A stretch of DNA of 64,000 nt from Caballeronia peredens (GTDB lineage Bacteria; Pseudomonadota; Gammaproteobacteria; Burkholderiales; Burkholderiaceae): the NCBI GenBank assembly GCA_001544595.2, contig FCOH02000024.1, forward strand, positions 1-64,000, in the 5' to 3' direction. The notes beneath the pieces were generated by a model. It made no database searches. It saw only the letters and a list, made by a program, of their open reading frames with translations, and was not told the origin of the DNA. Positions 43,321 to 52,192 of this stretch are shown here, piece by piece (the first letter of the stretch is position 1; each line of letters begins with the position of its first letter). The translations under genes were made by a program, and so were the position numbers.

Positions 43321-44314
43321 AGCCGCGATCGGGCGCGAAGCGGACGGCGTGTCTGGTTTCGATCACGCGCAGCAGCACGAGCGCGATGGCGCCCCACAGC
43401 AGTTCGCGCACGCGCCGCAGCAAGGCAAGCGAAAGGGCCGCCTCGCGATCGACGCCGAACGCGGCCGCAATTGCGACGATCGTCGCTTCCTGCACGCCTA
43501 GACCCGCCGGCGCGATGAAGATCGCGTTGCGCGCGGCCTGCACGAGCGCTTCGATCGCGATGGCGCCGGCGATCGACACCGGATGGCCGAGCATATCGAG
43601 CGCGAGATATGTCTCGGCCGAGCCGAGCACATAGCCCGCGAATTGCCACGAGAACGCGCTGGCGAGCAACGGCATGCGCTGCAGCAGCGTGCGGATGTCG
43701 TGATCGAGCCGCTTGCCGTCGAGCCGTGCGGCGAGCGTGCTCGCGGGATCGAGCCAACCTCGCGCCAGCGCTTCGAGACGATGAAACGGCTTTCCCCGGT
43801 GCGCCACGACGAACGCCGCGAGGCCGACCGGCAGCGACACGATCAGACCCGCGCCGATCATGTCGCCGATACGGTCTGCATCGTGTGCATGAAACCGCAG
43901 CAAGACGAGGCCGAGCACCGCGAGTGCATACTGCACGGCGATCGTGACCAGCAGCTCGACGACCACCGATGCGCTCACGCGGCTCACGTCCCGCATATAG
44001 CGCGCGGCGAGCCGGATGCCCGCAAGTTCGCCGCCGATGCCGAGCACCGGCAGCAAACGTCCGATTGCTTCGCGGACGACCGCGATCCACCAGAGCGCTC
44101 GAAGCGGAATGCGCGCATCGAGCAAGCGATGCCACGCGCGCGCATCGAAGAGGAGAGGCAGCGCGTGAAGCGGCGCGAGCCACAACAGCATCGGCCCGGT
44201 GCGCACGATCAACGCGTAGGCCTCGAACACGCCTTCATGCAATGCAACGGCGACGAGCAGTGCGATCGCGACGGGCCAGCGCAGCCAGGCGATGCGCGCG
44301 AGCACCGACATCAT
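43319..44314 (-). CDS. hpnL: hopanoid-associated membrane protein HpnL
   Basis: A 331-residue integral membrane protein with about eight helices of the LPG-synthase-TM/UPF0104 family. Landmarks are REAIGRLLPVLGIGGELAGIRL and FIAPAGLGVQEATIVAIAAAFG. Its start overlaps the hpnK stop, and the operon with hpnI, hpnJ and hpnK identifies it as HpnL. The family is thought to act in membrane translocation or handling of modified hopanoids. An iteron abuts its stop codon. Confidence 0.88.
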   Translation of the reverse strand: MMSVLARIAWLRWPVAIALLVAVALHEGVFEAYALIVRTGPMLLWLAPLHALPLLFDARAWHRLLDARIPLRALWWIAVVREAIGRLLPVLGIGGELAGIRLAARYMRDVSRVSASVVVELLVTIAVQYALAVLGLVLLRFHAHDADRIGDMIGAGLIVSLPVGLAAFVVAHRGKPFHRLEALARGWLDPASTLAARLDGKRLDHDIRTLLQRMPLLASAFSWQFAGYVLGSAETYLALDMLGHPVSIAGAIAIEALVQAARNAIFIAPAGLGVQEATIVAIAAAFGVDREAALSLALLRRVRELLWGAIALVLLRVIETRHAVRFAPDRG

Positions 44315-45147
44315 GCGGCGAGCTCCGTCGTGTCTGCATGATTGAAGATGTCCGCGAAGCCGCCGTGCATTGCGCCGGTCGCCTCGATGGCCCGCGCGAC
44401 GCGTGGCGAGCATAGCGCCGCGAGTTCGTCGGCGTGGCGGTAAGCGCGCATAGCGGGCGTGATCGGCGCGACGCCTTCTGTCGCCGGATGGCTGTAGATT
44501 TCGAGGACGCCCGGCGGCGCGTTCGCCAGTATCGAAAGGAGCGCGGCTTCGTCCATGTTGCCCGTCGCCGAAATGCCCGCCACCCAATTGTTATACGCGA
44601 TGCCCGCGCGATCGAGCCGCATCTTTGTCCACGCGATCCACGGCGCGAGGAGAGGCGACGCGTGCATCTCGCGCGGCAGGCGCATTGCACGCATGCCGAA
44701 CTGCGGCCCGATTTCGAGGATCAGCGAAAGCACGCTGGGATGCAGATGAAAATGCTTGTGCGTGTTGACGTGATCGAGCGCGAGGCCCGTTGCGGCAAAC
44801 GCCTCGAACTGCGCGCGGATCTCGATGGCGAGTTGCCGGCGCACGCTTTCCTGAAAGAAGAAGCGCACGCCGTTCGCGAACATGGAGCCTTCGAAATTGC
44901 CGTGCATGTCGACGAGATCGGGTATCGACCACGGCGGCAGCGACGCGACGCCATCCGTCAGCACGAGATGCAGCCCGACGCGCAAGCCTGTCAGACGACG
45001 CGCAATTTTCACTGCGTCGTGGGCCGCGGGCGCGCCGACCATCAGGCTTGCGCAGGTGAGCGCGCCTTCGCAGTGCGCGCGCGCGACGGCGGCGTTGACG
45101 CGTGCGTGCACGCCGAAGTCGTCGGCGGTGACGATCAATCCGCGCAT
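44311..45147 (-). CDS. hpnK: hopanoid biosynthesis protein HpnK (YdjC-type deacetylase)
   Basis: A 278-residue YdjC/ChbG-fold deacetylase. The metal site is formed by LIVTADDFGVHARVN (Asp-Asp) and VNTHKHFHLHP (His residues). In hopanoid synthesis HpnK removes the acetyl group from N-acetylglucosaminyl bacteriohopanetetrol made by HpnI. It overlaps hpnL and lies 4 bp after the hpnJ stop, so the genes are tightly coupled. Confidence 0.92.
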   Translation of the reverse strand: MRGLIVTADDFGVHARVNAAVARAHCEGALTCASLMVGAPAAHDAVKIARRLTGLRVGLHLVLTDGVASLPPWSIPDLVDMHGNFEGSMFANGVRFFFQESVRRQLAIEIRAQFEAFAATGLALDHVNTHKHFHLHPSVLSLILEIGPQFGMRAMRLPREMHASPLLAPWIAWTKMRLDRAGIAYNNWVAGISATGNMDEAALLSILANAPPGVLEIYSHPATEGVAPITPAMRAYRHADELAALCSPRVARAIEATGAMHGGFADIFNHADTTELAA

Positions 45148-45151
45148 CGCG

Positions 45152-46576
45152 TCATGCCTCGTGCGCGTGCAGGAAACGGAAGAACTCGACGCCTTCGCGC
45201 AGGCGTCGCTTCATCATGTCGCGGCTCGTGAGCATTTCGCGCACGATTTCCCAGATCTTCGACGGACGAAAATAGAAGCGCTTATAGAAGCGTTCGAGTT
45301 CGTGATAGATCTCCTCGCGCGACAGATGCGGATAACCGATGGCCGAAAGCTGCACGCCTTCCTTGCTCACGAGATGGATGACCTGATTCGCGTCGAGCCA
45401 GCCGTTCTCCACCGCCTGACGATAGAGCGTCGTGCCGGGATACGGCGCCGCGAGTGACACCTGAATGGTATGCGGATTGATTTCCTTCGCGTACTGAATG
45501 GTCTTTTCTATCGTTTCTTTGGTTTCGCCGGGCAAGCCGAGAATGAAGGTTCCGTGCACCTTGATGCCGAGCTTGCGGCAGTCCTCCGCGAAGCGTCGCG
45601 CGATATCCGTGCGCAGGCCCTTCTTGATGTTGAGCAGTATCTGATCGTCGCCGGATTCGTAACCCACGAGCAGCAGCCGCAGACCGTTTTCCTTCATGAT
45701 CCTGAGCGTCGCATAGGGCACGTTGGCCTTCGCGTTGCATGACCACGTCACGCCGAGCCGGCCGAGGCCGCGCGCGATTTCCTCGACGCGCGGCCTGAAG
45801 TCCGTGAAGGTGTCGTCGTCGAACATGATCTCTTTCACTTCGGGCATGTTGTCGCGAATCCACTTCACTTCCGCGAGCACGTTTTCCACCGAGCGCACGC
45901 GATAACGATGTCCGCCCACCGTCTGCGGCCATAGACAGAATGTGCAGCGCGAACGGCAGCCGCGTCCCGTATAGATCGATACATACGGATAATTCAGGTA
46001 GCCGATGAAGTAGTTCGCGATGTTCAGATCGCGCTTGTACACGGGCGCAACGAACGGCAGTTCGTCCATGTTCTCGAGAATCGGACGCGCTTCGTTGTGT
46101 TCGAGCGAACCGTCGGGCAGCCGATAGCTCAGGCCCTTGATCGCGGCAAGCGGCTTGCCTTCGGCGATTTCCCTGCACGTGTAGTCGAATTCCTCGCGGC
46201 AGACGAAATCGATCGCCTCGCTCGCCGCAAGCGAATTGTGCGGATCGACTGCGACTTTCGCGCCGACCATGCCGACCGCGATGCCGGGCGCGCGTGCCTT
46301 CAGCTTCTCGGCGAAGAGCGCGTCGGTCGGAAACGAAGGCGTGCTCGTATGGATGATGACCAGTTCGTATTGCACGGCGATATCGAGCGTCGCATCGACG
46401 GACAGGCCGTCGGCGGGCGCATCGAGCACGCGCGATCCCGGCACGAGCGCGGCGGGTTGCGCGAGCCACGTCGGATACCAGAACGAGCGGATCTCGCGCT
46501 TCGCCTGATAGCGCGAACCGGCGCCGCCATCGAAACCGTCGAACGACGGCGCCTGAAGAAAGAGGGTCTGCTTCAT
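45152..46576 (-). CDS. hpnJ: hopanoid biosynthesis radical SAM protein HpnJ
   Basis: A 474-residue B12-binding-like plus radical SAM protein. The cluster motif is CRSRCTFCLW near 200, followed by MFDDDTFTDF. The N-terminus MKQTLFLQAPSFDGFDGGAG is typical. HpnJ converts glucosaminyl bacteriohopanetetrol to the cyclitol ether by ring contraction. Start 46576 (MKQTLF) has AGGA upstream and is preferred to the ATG 27 nt earlier. It lies 23 bp from hpnI. Confidence 0.93.
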   Translation of the reverse strand: MKQTLFLQAPSFDGFDGGAGSRYQAKREIRSFWYPTWLAQPAALVPGSRVLDAPADGLSVDATLDIAVQYELVIIHTSTPSFPTDALFAEKLKARAPGIAVGMVGAKVAVDPHNSLAASEAIDFVCREEFDYTCREIAEGKPLAAIKGLSYRLPDGSLEHNEARPILENMDELPFVAPVYKRDLNIANYFIGYLNYPYVSIYTGRGCRSRCTFCLWPQTVGGHRYRVRSVENVLAEVKWIRDNMPEVKEIMFDDDTFTDFRPRVEEIARGLGRLGVTWSCNAKANVPYATLRIMKENGLRLLLVGYESGDDQILLNIKKGLRTDIARRFAEDCRKLGIKVHGTFILGLPGETKETIEKTIQYAKEINPHTIQVSLAAPYPGTTLYRQAVENGWLDANQVIHLVSKEGVQLSAIGYPHLSREEIYHELERFYKRFYFRPSKIWEIVREMLTSRDMMKRRLREGVEFFRFLHAHEA

Positions 46577-46599
46577 GGGGCGAGGTCCTGTTGAATGCG

Positions 46600-47814
46600 T
46601 CATTGGCTGTCGGATGCGTTGGCGTCATAGCGTTCGCGCGGATCGTCGATCGGCATGCGCACGCCGCGCCACACGACGCTCGAACCGAACGATGCCGCGA
46701 GCCATTGCAGGCACATGAGCACGTCGCGCAGCGGAATGAGCGGCAGGTCGCGCCAGAACGCGCGCCGTGTCCGTGCGCTGCGCCAGTGAAGCAGCAGCCG
46801 CGCGCTCAGGCCGAAAGACGTGCTCAGATCGACGATCGTGTCCGCGATGGACTGTGCGAAGTCCGTGCCGTGCTCGAAGCCGAGACCGAGCAGCGCGCTC
46901 GTCAGGAGCCACGGCGTCGTGAACGTGAGGCAGACGCACGCGAAACCGGACGGATTGATCGAGCGGATCGTGCGCAGCCAGCGCGTTTCCCGGCGCCACA
47001 GCGAGAGCAGATCGCGTTCGATGACATCGGTGGCGACGACGACATCCGAGAGCACCGTGCGCAATCCGAGCGCGCGCACGCGTTCGGCGAGCCAGTAGTC
47101 GTCCGCGAGACAGTCGCGCAGCGCGTCGAAGCCGCCGCTTCGCAGGAGCGTGTCGCGTCTGAGCGCGAGCGTCGCGCCGAAGCCGAAGCGTCCGTAGCCG
47201 GCGGCGACCGCGACATGTACCGAGGGCGCGAACCATTCGTCGATGAAAAGCGCGCCCACGCGCGACCAGAAGCCGCCCACGCGCCGCGCGCGATAGAGAC
47301 ACGTCACGATGCCGACGCCCGCATCGGCGAGCGGTGCGGTCACGCGCACGAGATAGTCGGGCTCGACTGCGATGTCGCTGTCCGCGATGACGATGAGATC
47401 GTGCTTCGCGCGCGCCGCGAGATTGATGAGATTGCCGACCTTGCGATTGCTGCCGTGCAGGGTGCCGTCGATCACGAGTTCGATATCGCGATCGGGAAAC
47501 GCGCGCGCGAGCCGCGTGACGACATTGACGGCGGGATCGGCCGCGCTCGCCACGCCGAACAGCAGTTGATACGCCGGATGAGTTTGCTGGCAGAACGTTT
47601 CGAGGTTCGCGTACAGGCGCGGCTCCGCGCCGCACAGTGGCTTGAGCACGCTGACGCACGGGGAAGACGGTGCGGACGAAGCGTCGCCGCGTCGCGAAGG
47701 GAGCGCGCCGCGCGGGCCGGGATGCACGAGCGCCGCGATTGCGACATGACACGTCGATGCGCAGCACAGCGCGATGACGATCCACAGGACCACAGGAACC
47801 GAATGCGCAATCAT
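46600..47814 (-). CDS. hpnI: hopanoid biosynthesis glycosyltransferase HpnI
   Basis: 404 residues from ATG 47814 (410 from 47832). An N-terminal membrane helix is followed by a GT2 ceramide-glucosyltransferase-like domain: VSVLKPLCGAEPRL, VIADSDIAVEPDYL (DxD), DDYWLAERVRALG and RRETRWLRTIRSI (the RxxRW motif), with C-terminal hydrophobic helices. HpnI adds N-acetylglucosamine to bacteriohopanetetrol. First gene of hpnIJKL. Start 47814 puts the ATG 53 nt from the PmrA-like box, similar to the 51 nt of the response-regulator gene, and is preferred on that basis. Confidence 0.9.
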   Translation of the reverse strand: MIAHSVPVVLWIVIALCCASTCHVAIAALVHPGPRGALPSRRGDASSAPSSPCVSVLKPLCGAEPRLYANLETFCQQTHPAYQLLFGVASAADPAVNVVTRLARAFPDRDIELVIDGTLHGSNRKVGNLINLAARAKHDLIVIADSDIAVEPDYLVRVTAPLADAGVGIVTCLYRARRVGGFWSRVGALFIDEWFAPSVHVAVAAGYGRFGFGATLALRRDTLLRSGGFDALRDCLADDYWLAERVRALGLRTVLSDVVVATDVIERDLLSLWRRETRWLRTIRSINPSGFACVCLTFTTPWLLTSALLGLGFEHGTDFAQSIADTIVDLSTSFGLSARLLLHWRSARTRRAFWRDLPLIPLRDVLMCLQWLAASFGSSVVWRGVRMPIDDPRERYDANASDSQ

Positions 47815-47867
47815 GACTGACCGGATCCCCATGGCTTGTAAGGAACCCGCAGCCTGAGGCCGGAATG

Positions 47868-47884
47868 CTTAAGAAACGCTTAAC
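47868..47884 (-). promoter_or_regulatory. PmrA/QseB-type tandem box upstream of hpnI
   Basis: On the plus strand CTTAAG-AAACG-CTTAAC; in the direction of hpnI it reads GTTAAG-N5-CTTAAG. Half-sites are 11 bp apart, as in the PmrA box (yTTAAk-N5-yTTAAk). Confidence 0.75.
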
Positions 47885-47960
47885 TTAGCGAGCGCGTGCG
47901 CGCTGCGAAACTTGCACGAAAGGCTCTTGAAAATAGGCGCGAGAGAATCATCCGCAGATG

Positions 47961-47987
47961 AAAAAAACCCGGCATGCGACGCCGGGT
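47961..47987 (-). terminator. minus-strand terminator of the small membrane-protein gene
   Basis: ACCCGGC (47967-47973), a 7-nt loop and GCCGGGT (47981-47987) give a GC stem. On the minus strand a run of seven T (47961-47967) follows it. It lies 25 bp after the stop of the 131-aa gene and so supports that gene being transcribed. Confidence 0.88.
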
Positions 47988-48012
47988 GAAGAGGATCGGG
48001 CATGCTCCGAGA

Positions 48013-48408
48013 TCACGCCCGACCGCGTGGCACTCTGCACGACGCCGCCGCGCGCGGGCATGCTTGCGCGACATCTTCCCGCGACACGGCCGGATGCAAT
48101 TCGACGTGAAGCTGCACGAGCCAGTCGCGCGGGCACGGGTCGGCGATCACGAGTCTGTCCGCGCTCCACGCGATATGACGCGACGCCCGCGCGGCATCGA
48201 ATGCGAGCGCAGCAATGCGCCGCACGAGGAACACGACGGCCGCCGCGCTCGCGAGCGTCGCCGCGCGCACCGCCGTGCTTTCCAGGGCGTCCGCGTGACC
48301 CGCGCAACCGCACACGGCAAGCCACGCGGCGTCGGATGTGGCGACGCACGCCGCAATCAACACCAGGTTGGCGCGCAGTGAAACGAGGGTGGATGCTCGC
48401 ATCGGCAT
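48013..48408 (-). CDS. small hypothetical membrane protein
   Basis: 131 residues with two hydrophobic segments (about residues 13-36 and 48-70) separated by a Cys/Ala-rich loop, then a basic soluble tail (HIAWSADRLVIADPCPRDWLVQLHVELHPA). No family is recognised. A terminator 25 bp downstream and a PmrA-like box 57 bp upstream support a real, regulated gene between the hopanoid operon and the two-component system. Confidence 0.6.
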   Translation of the reverse strand: MPMRASTLVSLRANLVLIAACVATSDAAWLAVCGCAGHADALESTAVRAATLASAAAVVFLVRRIAALAFDAARASRHIAWSADRLVIADPCPRDWLVQLHVELHPAVSREDVAQACPRAAASCRVPRGRA

Positions 48409-48465
48409 CTCCGGGACGCGCGCGGCCGGAAACGGCGCGCTCGACGGTATAGTGCGAGGCGCGTC

Positions 48466-48482
48466 CTTATGCGATGCTTAAG
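48466..48482. promoter_or_regulatory. PmrA/QseB-type box upstream of the small membrane-protein gene
   Basis: CTTATG-CGATG-CTTAAG, half-sites 11 bp apart, one mismatch in the first half. It lies 57 bp upstream of the 131-aa gene and 123 bp upstream of the response-regulator gene, so it may serve either. Confidence 0.6.
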
Positions 48483-48537
48483 CCGTGCACGCGCCGCATC
48501 GATAATGACGGTGCTTCGTACGCTCGCGCGCACTGGC

Positions 48538-48554
48538 GTTAAGTGGCGCTTAAG
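48538..48554 (+). promoter_or_regulatory. PmrA/QseB-type tandem box upstream of the response regulator
   Basis: GTTAAG-TGGCG-CTTAAG, half-sites 11 bp apart and in the same orientation relative to its gene as the hpnI box. It lies 51 nt before the ATG, with GACAAT (48564-48569) as a possible -10. It implies autoregulation. Confidence 0.75.
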
Positions 48555-48605
48555 CATGCGCGCCGGACAATCGGCGGCGAACCTGTTGCAGCCTGGAGAA
48601 AGCGC

Positions 48606-49268
48606 ATGCGCCTGTTACTGGTGGAGGACGACGAGATGATCGGGGAAACCGTGCTCGCCGCGTTGCGCCGCGCAAACTATACGGTCGACTGGGCGCAGGA
48701 CGGCCGCGCGGCCGAACTCTCGCTCGCCAACGGCGTCTACGACCTCGTGCTGCTGGATCTGAACCTGCCGCGACGCGACGGCCTCGAAGTGCTCGCGACG
48801 TATCGCAAGAACGGCGGCGACGCCCCCGTGATGATCCTCACCGCGCGCGATGCCGTCGACGATCGCATTCGCGGCCTCGATGCCGGCGCGGACGATTACC
48901 TTCTGAAGCCTTTCGACCTCGACGAACTTGCCGCCCGCGTGCGCGCGTTGCTGCGACGCCGCACGGGCCAGAAGCATCCCGTCTACACGCACGGCGAACT
49001 TTCGCTCGATCCCGCCGCGCACGAAGCCCGCAAAGCCGATGTCGTGCTCAATCTCGTGCCGCGCGAATTCGCGCTTCTGCAGGCGCTGATCGAGGAACCG
49101 GCGCGCGTGTTCCGGCGTTCCGAACTGGAAGAGAAACTGTACGGCTGGGGCGAGGAAGTGGGCAGCAACGCCATCGAAGTCCACGTGCACAGCCTGCGGC
49201 GCAAGATCGGCGCGGACGAAATCGTGACGGTGCGCGGCGTCGGCTATCGCCTGAAGAGGATCGGATGA
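48606..49268 (+). CDS. OmpR-family response regulator (PmrA/QseB-like)
   Basis: 220 residues. The receiver domain has VEDDEMIGE, phosphorylated Asp in LVLLDLNLP near 51, Thr in LTARD and Lys in LLKPFD. The C-terminal winged helix has the NAIEVHVHSLRRKIG recognition helix and the TVRGVGYRL wing. The short receiver and RRKIGA end are those of the PmrA/QseB branch. GGAGAAAG precedes the ATG. The kinase gene overlaps it by 4 nt. Boxes upstream of hpnI, the small gene and itself suggest its regulon. Confidence 0.95.
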   Translation: MRLLLVEDDEMIGETVLAALRRANYTVDWAQDGRAAELSLANGVYDLVLLDLNLPRRDGLEVLATYRKNGGDAPVMILTARDAVDDRIRGLDAGADDYLLKPFDLDELAARVRALLRRRTGQKHPVYTHGELSLDPAAHEARKADVVLNLVPREFALLQALIEEPARVFRRSELEEKLYGWGEEVGSNAIEVHVHSLRRKIGADEIVTVRGVGYRLKRIG

Positions 49269-50644
49269 CTTCGATACGCCGATGGCTGCTCGGCTGGCTC
49301 ATCTTCGGTCTCGCCATCGCGTGCCTGATCGCGGGCTTCGGCATATTCAGCGCCGCGCGGCTTGAGGCGGGCGAACTCTTCGACTATGAATTGCGTACCG
49401 TCGCGCTTTCGCTGCCGCATAACATCACCGCCGACGATGTCGCGCAGGGCCGCAATCCGGAACTGCATGGCATCGCGGACGACCGGCTCGTCATCGATAT
49501 CTGGGACCGCTCGGGGCGCCTCATTTATCACTCGCCGCACGAACCCGCGCTGCCGCGCTTCGGCGAAGGCTTCAGATCGGCGGAGCGCGAGGGCTATCGC
49601 TGGCGCGCGTTCGGCATCGCGGAGCCGGAGCGCTTCGTGCAAGTGGCACAGCCGTATTTCATTCGCGACGATCTCGCGATCACGCTTGCGTTGCGCACCA
49701 TCTGGCCGCTCGCGCTGCTGATTCCGGCGATCGTCGTGATCGTGCTGCTCGTCGTTGCGCGCGGGCTTTCGCCGGTGCGCTGGCTGTCGCAGTCGCTCGC
49801 CGCGCGCTCGCCGGAATCGCTCGAGCCGATCACGTTCGCGAGGCCGATGCCGGACGAATTGCGTCCACTCGTCGATGCGCTGAACGATCTTCTCATGCGT
49901 CTGAGCGAGGCATCGCAGGCGCAGCGCTCGTTCGTCGCGGATGCGGCGCATGAACTGCGCACGCCGCTCGCCGCGCTCAAGCTGCAGATCCAGGGCGCGA
50001 TCAGCGAAGGCTCGCTCAATGTCGACGGTGCGACGCTCGCGAAGATCGACGGCCGGCTGAACCGGATCATCCATCTCGCGCAGCAATTGCTGAGCATGGC
50101 GCGCGAGGATGCCGCGCGCGAGGCCGCCATCGCGCCGATGAGCCTGCGCACGCTGTGCGAACTGCGCGTGAGCGATTTTTCGCTGCTCGCCGAGGCCAAG
50201 TCGATCGATCTCGGACTCGAACTGGAAAACGCGCAAGGCGAGCACGACGCTTACACCGTCATGGGCGACACGCACGCGCTCGCCGTGCTCGTGAACAATC
50301 TCGTCGACAACGCGATTCGCCACACGCCGAAGGGCGGCCGCGTCGATGTGACGCTGCGCCGCGAGACGGACGGCATCGTGCTGACGGTCATCGACAGTGG
50401 CCCGGGCATAGCCGAGAGCGAGATCGATCGCGTGTGCGACCGTTTCTATCGTTGCGTGGGCACGGCGGGGCAGGGCAGCGGACTCGGTCTCGCGATTGCG
50501 TTGCGCGTCGCGCAGCGTCATCACGCGACGCTCGATGTGAAGAATCGCGACGGCGCGAGCGGACTGATCGTGGCGGTGCGCGACCTGCGCGCGGCGTCGG
50601 CGCATACGCGCACGAAAGATATCGTCAGTGGAATGCATGCCTGA
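49265..50644 (+). CDS. sensor histidine kinase (PmrB/QseC-like)
   Basis: 459 residues. TM1 is at about 9-31, a periplasmic sensor at about 32-150, TM2 at about 152-172 (LALLIPAIVVIVLLVVA), then a short HAMP-like linker. The H-box is FVADAAHELRTPLAAL, with the phosphorylated His near 231. The N-box is NNLVDNAIRHTPKGG, followed by DSGPGIAESE and GSGLGLAI. It starts within the regulator stop (ATGA). The periplasmic domain shows no PmrB ExxE iron motif, so the signal is unknown. Confidence 0.95.
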   Translation: MTSIRRWLLGWLIFGLAIACLIAGFGIFSAARLEAGELFDYELRTVALSLPHNITADDVAQGRNPELHGIADDRLVIDIWDRSGRLIYHSPHEPALPRFGEGFRSAEREGYRWRAFGIAEPERFVQVAQPYFIRDDLAITLALRTIWPLALLIPAIVVIVLLVVARGLSPVRWLSQSLAARSPESLEPITFARPMPDELRPLVDALNDLLMRLSEASQAQRSFVADAAHELRTPLAALKLQIQGAISEGSLNVDGATLAKIDGRLNRIIHLAQQLLSMAREDAAREAAIAPMSLRTLCELRVSDFSLLAEAKSIDLGLELENAQGEHDAYTVMGDTHALAVLVNNLVDNAIRHTPKGGRVDVTLRRETDGIVLTVIDSGPGIAESEIDRVCDRFYRCVGTAGQGSGLGLAIALRVAQRHHATLDVKNRDGASGLIVAVRDLRAASAHTRTKDIVSGMHA

Positions 50645-50725
50645 ATGAAAGCGCAAGAAGCGGGGCCTGCTTGCGCCGCTCCGGTGCGATGCTTGTCATC
50701 CGACGTTTTCATGGGTGCATCGATC

Positions 50726-50953
50726 ATGATGAAGCCGCGTCTTTTTTTCTCATGCGTGTGCCTCGTGTGGTTGGGCGCGGCGCATGCGACGGATGCCGTC
50801 GCGCCCGAAGCGGCCTCGGCCGCAGCCTCCGAAGCCAAGACATTGAAAGAGCGTCTCGGCGACAAAGCAAGCGACGAACAACGGGTGGACAATTGCAAGG
50901 TGCCCGCGGATCGACGCGGCACGAAGGTTCGTCCGGATACGTGCGCGCACTGA
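50726..50953 (+). CDS. small secreted hypothetical protein
   Basis: 75 residues. A signal peptide (MMKPRLFFSCVCLVWLGAAHA-TDA) is followed by a short Ala/Glu-rich stretch and ERLGDKASDEQRVDNCKVPADRRGTKVRPDTCAH, with two Cys that may pair. It is about 80 bp downstream of the kinase gene on the same strand and may belong to that operon. No family is recognised. A start further upstream (50645) is possible but would not give a signal peptide. Confidence 0.65.
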   Translation: MMKPRLFFSCVCLVWLGAAHATDAVAPEAASAAASEAKTLKERLGDKASDEQRVDNCKVPADRRGTKVRPDTCAH

Positions 50954-51015
50954 AGCCAGTGCGTTTGTGGTACCTTCGTGGGCGAACCGTTTCGTACAAA
51001 TTAAAGGAGCCCGCC

Positions 51016-52062
51016 TTGTCTTCCACTCAAGCCGCATCCGTCCTTCGCCTCGGCATTCTCGGCGGCGCGAATATCGCCAGGCAATTCACGCGCGACGTCA
51101 GGCCGAGCCAGACCGTGAGCGTCGTCGCCGTCGCGAGCCGCAGCGACGACACCGCGAAAGCCTTCGCCGAAGCCAATGGAATCGAACGATGGTTCGGCAG
51201 TTATGACGCGCTGCTCGCGAGCCCGGATATCGATGCCGTCTATATTCCGCTGCCCAACAGCCTGCACGCCGAATGGGCGATCAAGGCCGCCGCGCACGGC
51301 AAGCACATCCTGTGCGAGAAACCGCTCGCGCTCGATCGCGACGAAGCCGTCCGCATGTTCGAAGCCGCCGATCGGCACGGCATCATGCTGCTCGAAGCGT
51401 TCCCGTACTATTTCCAGCCGCAGACCGCCGCGATGATGTCGCTGATCGGCGAAGGCGCCATCGGCAACGTGCGCGCCATGCAGGCGAGTTTCGGCTTCAC
51501 GGTGGGCAATCCCGGCGCGAACATCCGCATGAAGCCCGAACTCGGCGGCGGTGCGCTGCTCGATGCCGGCAGCTATCCGCTGAGCCTGATTCGCCTCGTG
51601 ATGGGAAGCGCGCCGCAGCGCGTCGATGCCGTCGCGACATGGGCGGACAGCAACGTCGACATCAGTCTCATGGCGACGCTGATTTACGCCGATGGCCGGC
51701 GCGCGCAAGTCTCCTGCTCGATGGATGCGGCCAATCACCGGTTCGCGACGATCATCGGCACACAGGGCACCATCGACACCGAATACCTCAATCACACGAG
51801 CGACCAGACGACGGGCCATCCTCACGGCTACTTGCCGAGCCAGTTGCGCGTGCGGCGCGGCATTCCGAATTCGGTGCCGTTCGAACCGGTTGCATCGGAG
51901 ACGGGCAGCGGCTTCTTCTTCGCGGCGGAGAGCTTCGCGCGCATGATCGCCGCGCACGACACCGCGGCGATCGAGTATTACGCACAAGTGAGCCTGGACA
52001 ATGCCGCGACGCTCGCTGCGATCATCGAGAGCGCGCGCAGCGAGAAGCCCGTCACGCTTTGA
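51016..52062 (+). CDS. Gfo/Idh/MocA-family oxidoreductase
   Basis: 348 residues. An N-terminal Rossmann fold (LRLGILGGANIA), VYIPLPNSLHAEWAIKAAAHGKHILCEKPLAL with the EKP signature, and a C-terminal alpha/beta domain with GGGALLDAGSYPLSLIRLVMG. It should oxidise a sugar or cyclitol hydroxyl with NAD(P). The start is TTG at 51016, supported by AAAGGAG 7 nt upstream; the long in-frame extension to the left overlaps the kinase gene and is not real. Substrate unknown. Confidence 0.9.
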   Translation: MSSTQAASVLRLGILGGANIARQFTRDVRPSQTVSVVAVASRSDDTAKAFAEANGIERWFGSYDALLASPDIDAVYIPLPNSLHAEWAIKAAAHGKHILCEKPLALDRDEAVRMFEAADRHGIMLLEAFPYYFQPQTAAMMSLIGEGAIGNVRAMQASFGFTVGNPGANIRMKPELGGGALLDAGSYPLSLIRLVMGSAPQRVDAVATWADSNVDISLMATLIYADGRRAQVSCSMDAANHRFATIIGTQGTIDTEYLNHTSDQTTGHPHGYLPSQLRVRRGIPNSVPFEPVASETGSGFFFAAESFARMIAAHDTAAIEYYAQVSLDNAATLAAIIESARSEKPVTL

Positions 52063-52171
52063 AGTCGCGCGTCGCGATTCGCGTCGAGTGCACGTTCACG
52101 CGCCGTCGCGGCGCGTGAAAGATGAGCGCGACTTCCCCATCACCAGCGATTTCGGATTGACTCCCACCGAT

Positions 52172-52191
52172 TCTCTGACTACAGTCAGAGA
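52172..52191. promoter_or_regulatory. palindromic operator directly before the second MarR-GNAT gene
   Basis: TCTCTGACT-AC-AGTCAGAGA is a perfect inverted repeat with 9-bp arms ending one base before the ATG at 52193. It therefore covers the ribosome-binding position. It is a strong candidate for MarR autorepression. Confidence 0.75.
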
Positions 52192-52192
52192 T

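Noticed and set aside
46591..47820. 409-codon open frame on the plus strand opposite hpnI
   Set aside because: Antisense shadow of a clear GT2 glycosyltransferase; Arg/Glu/Ala-rich with no domain.
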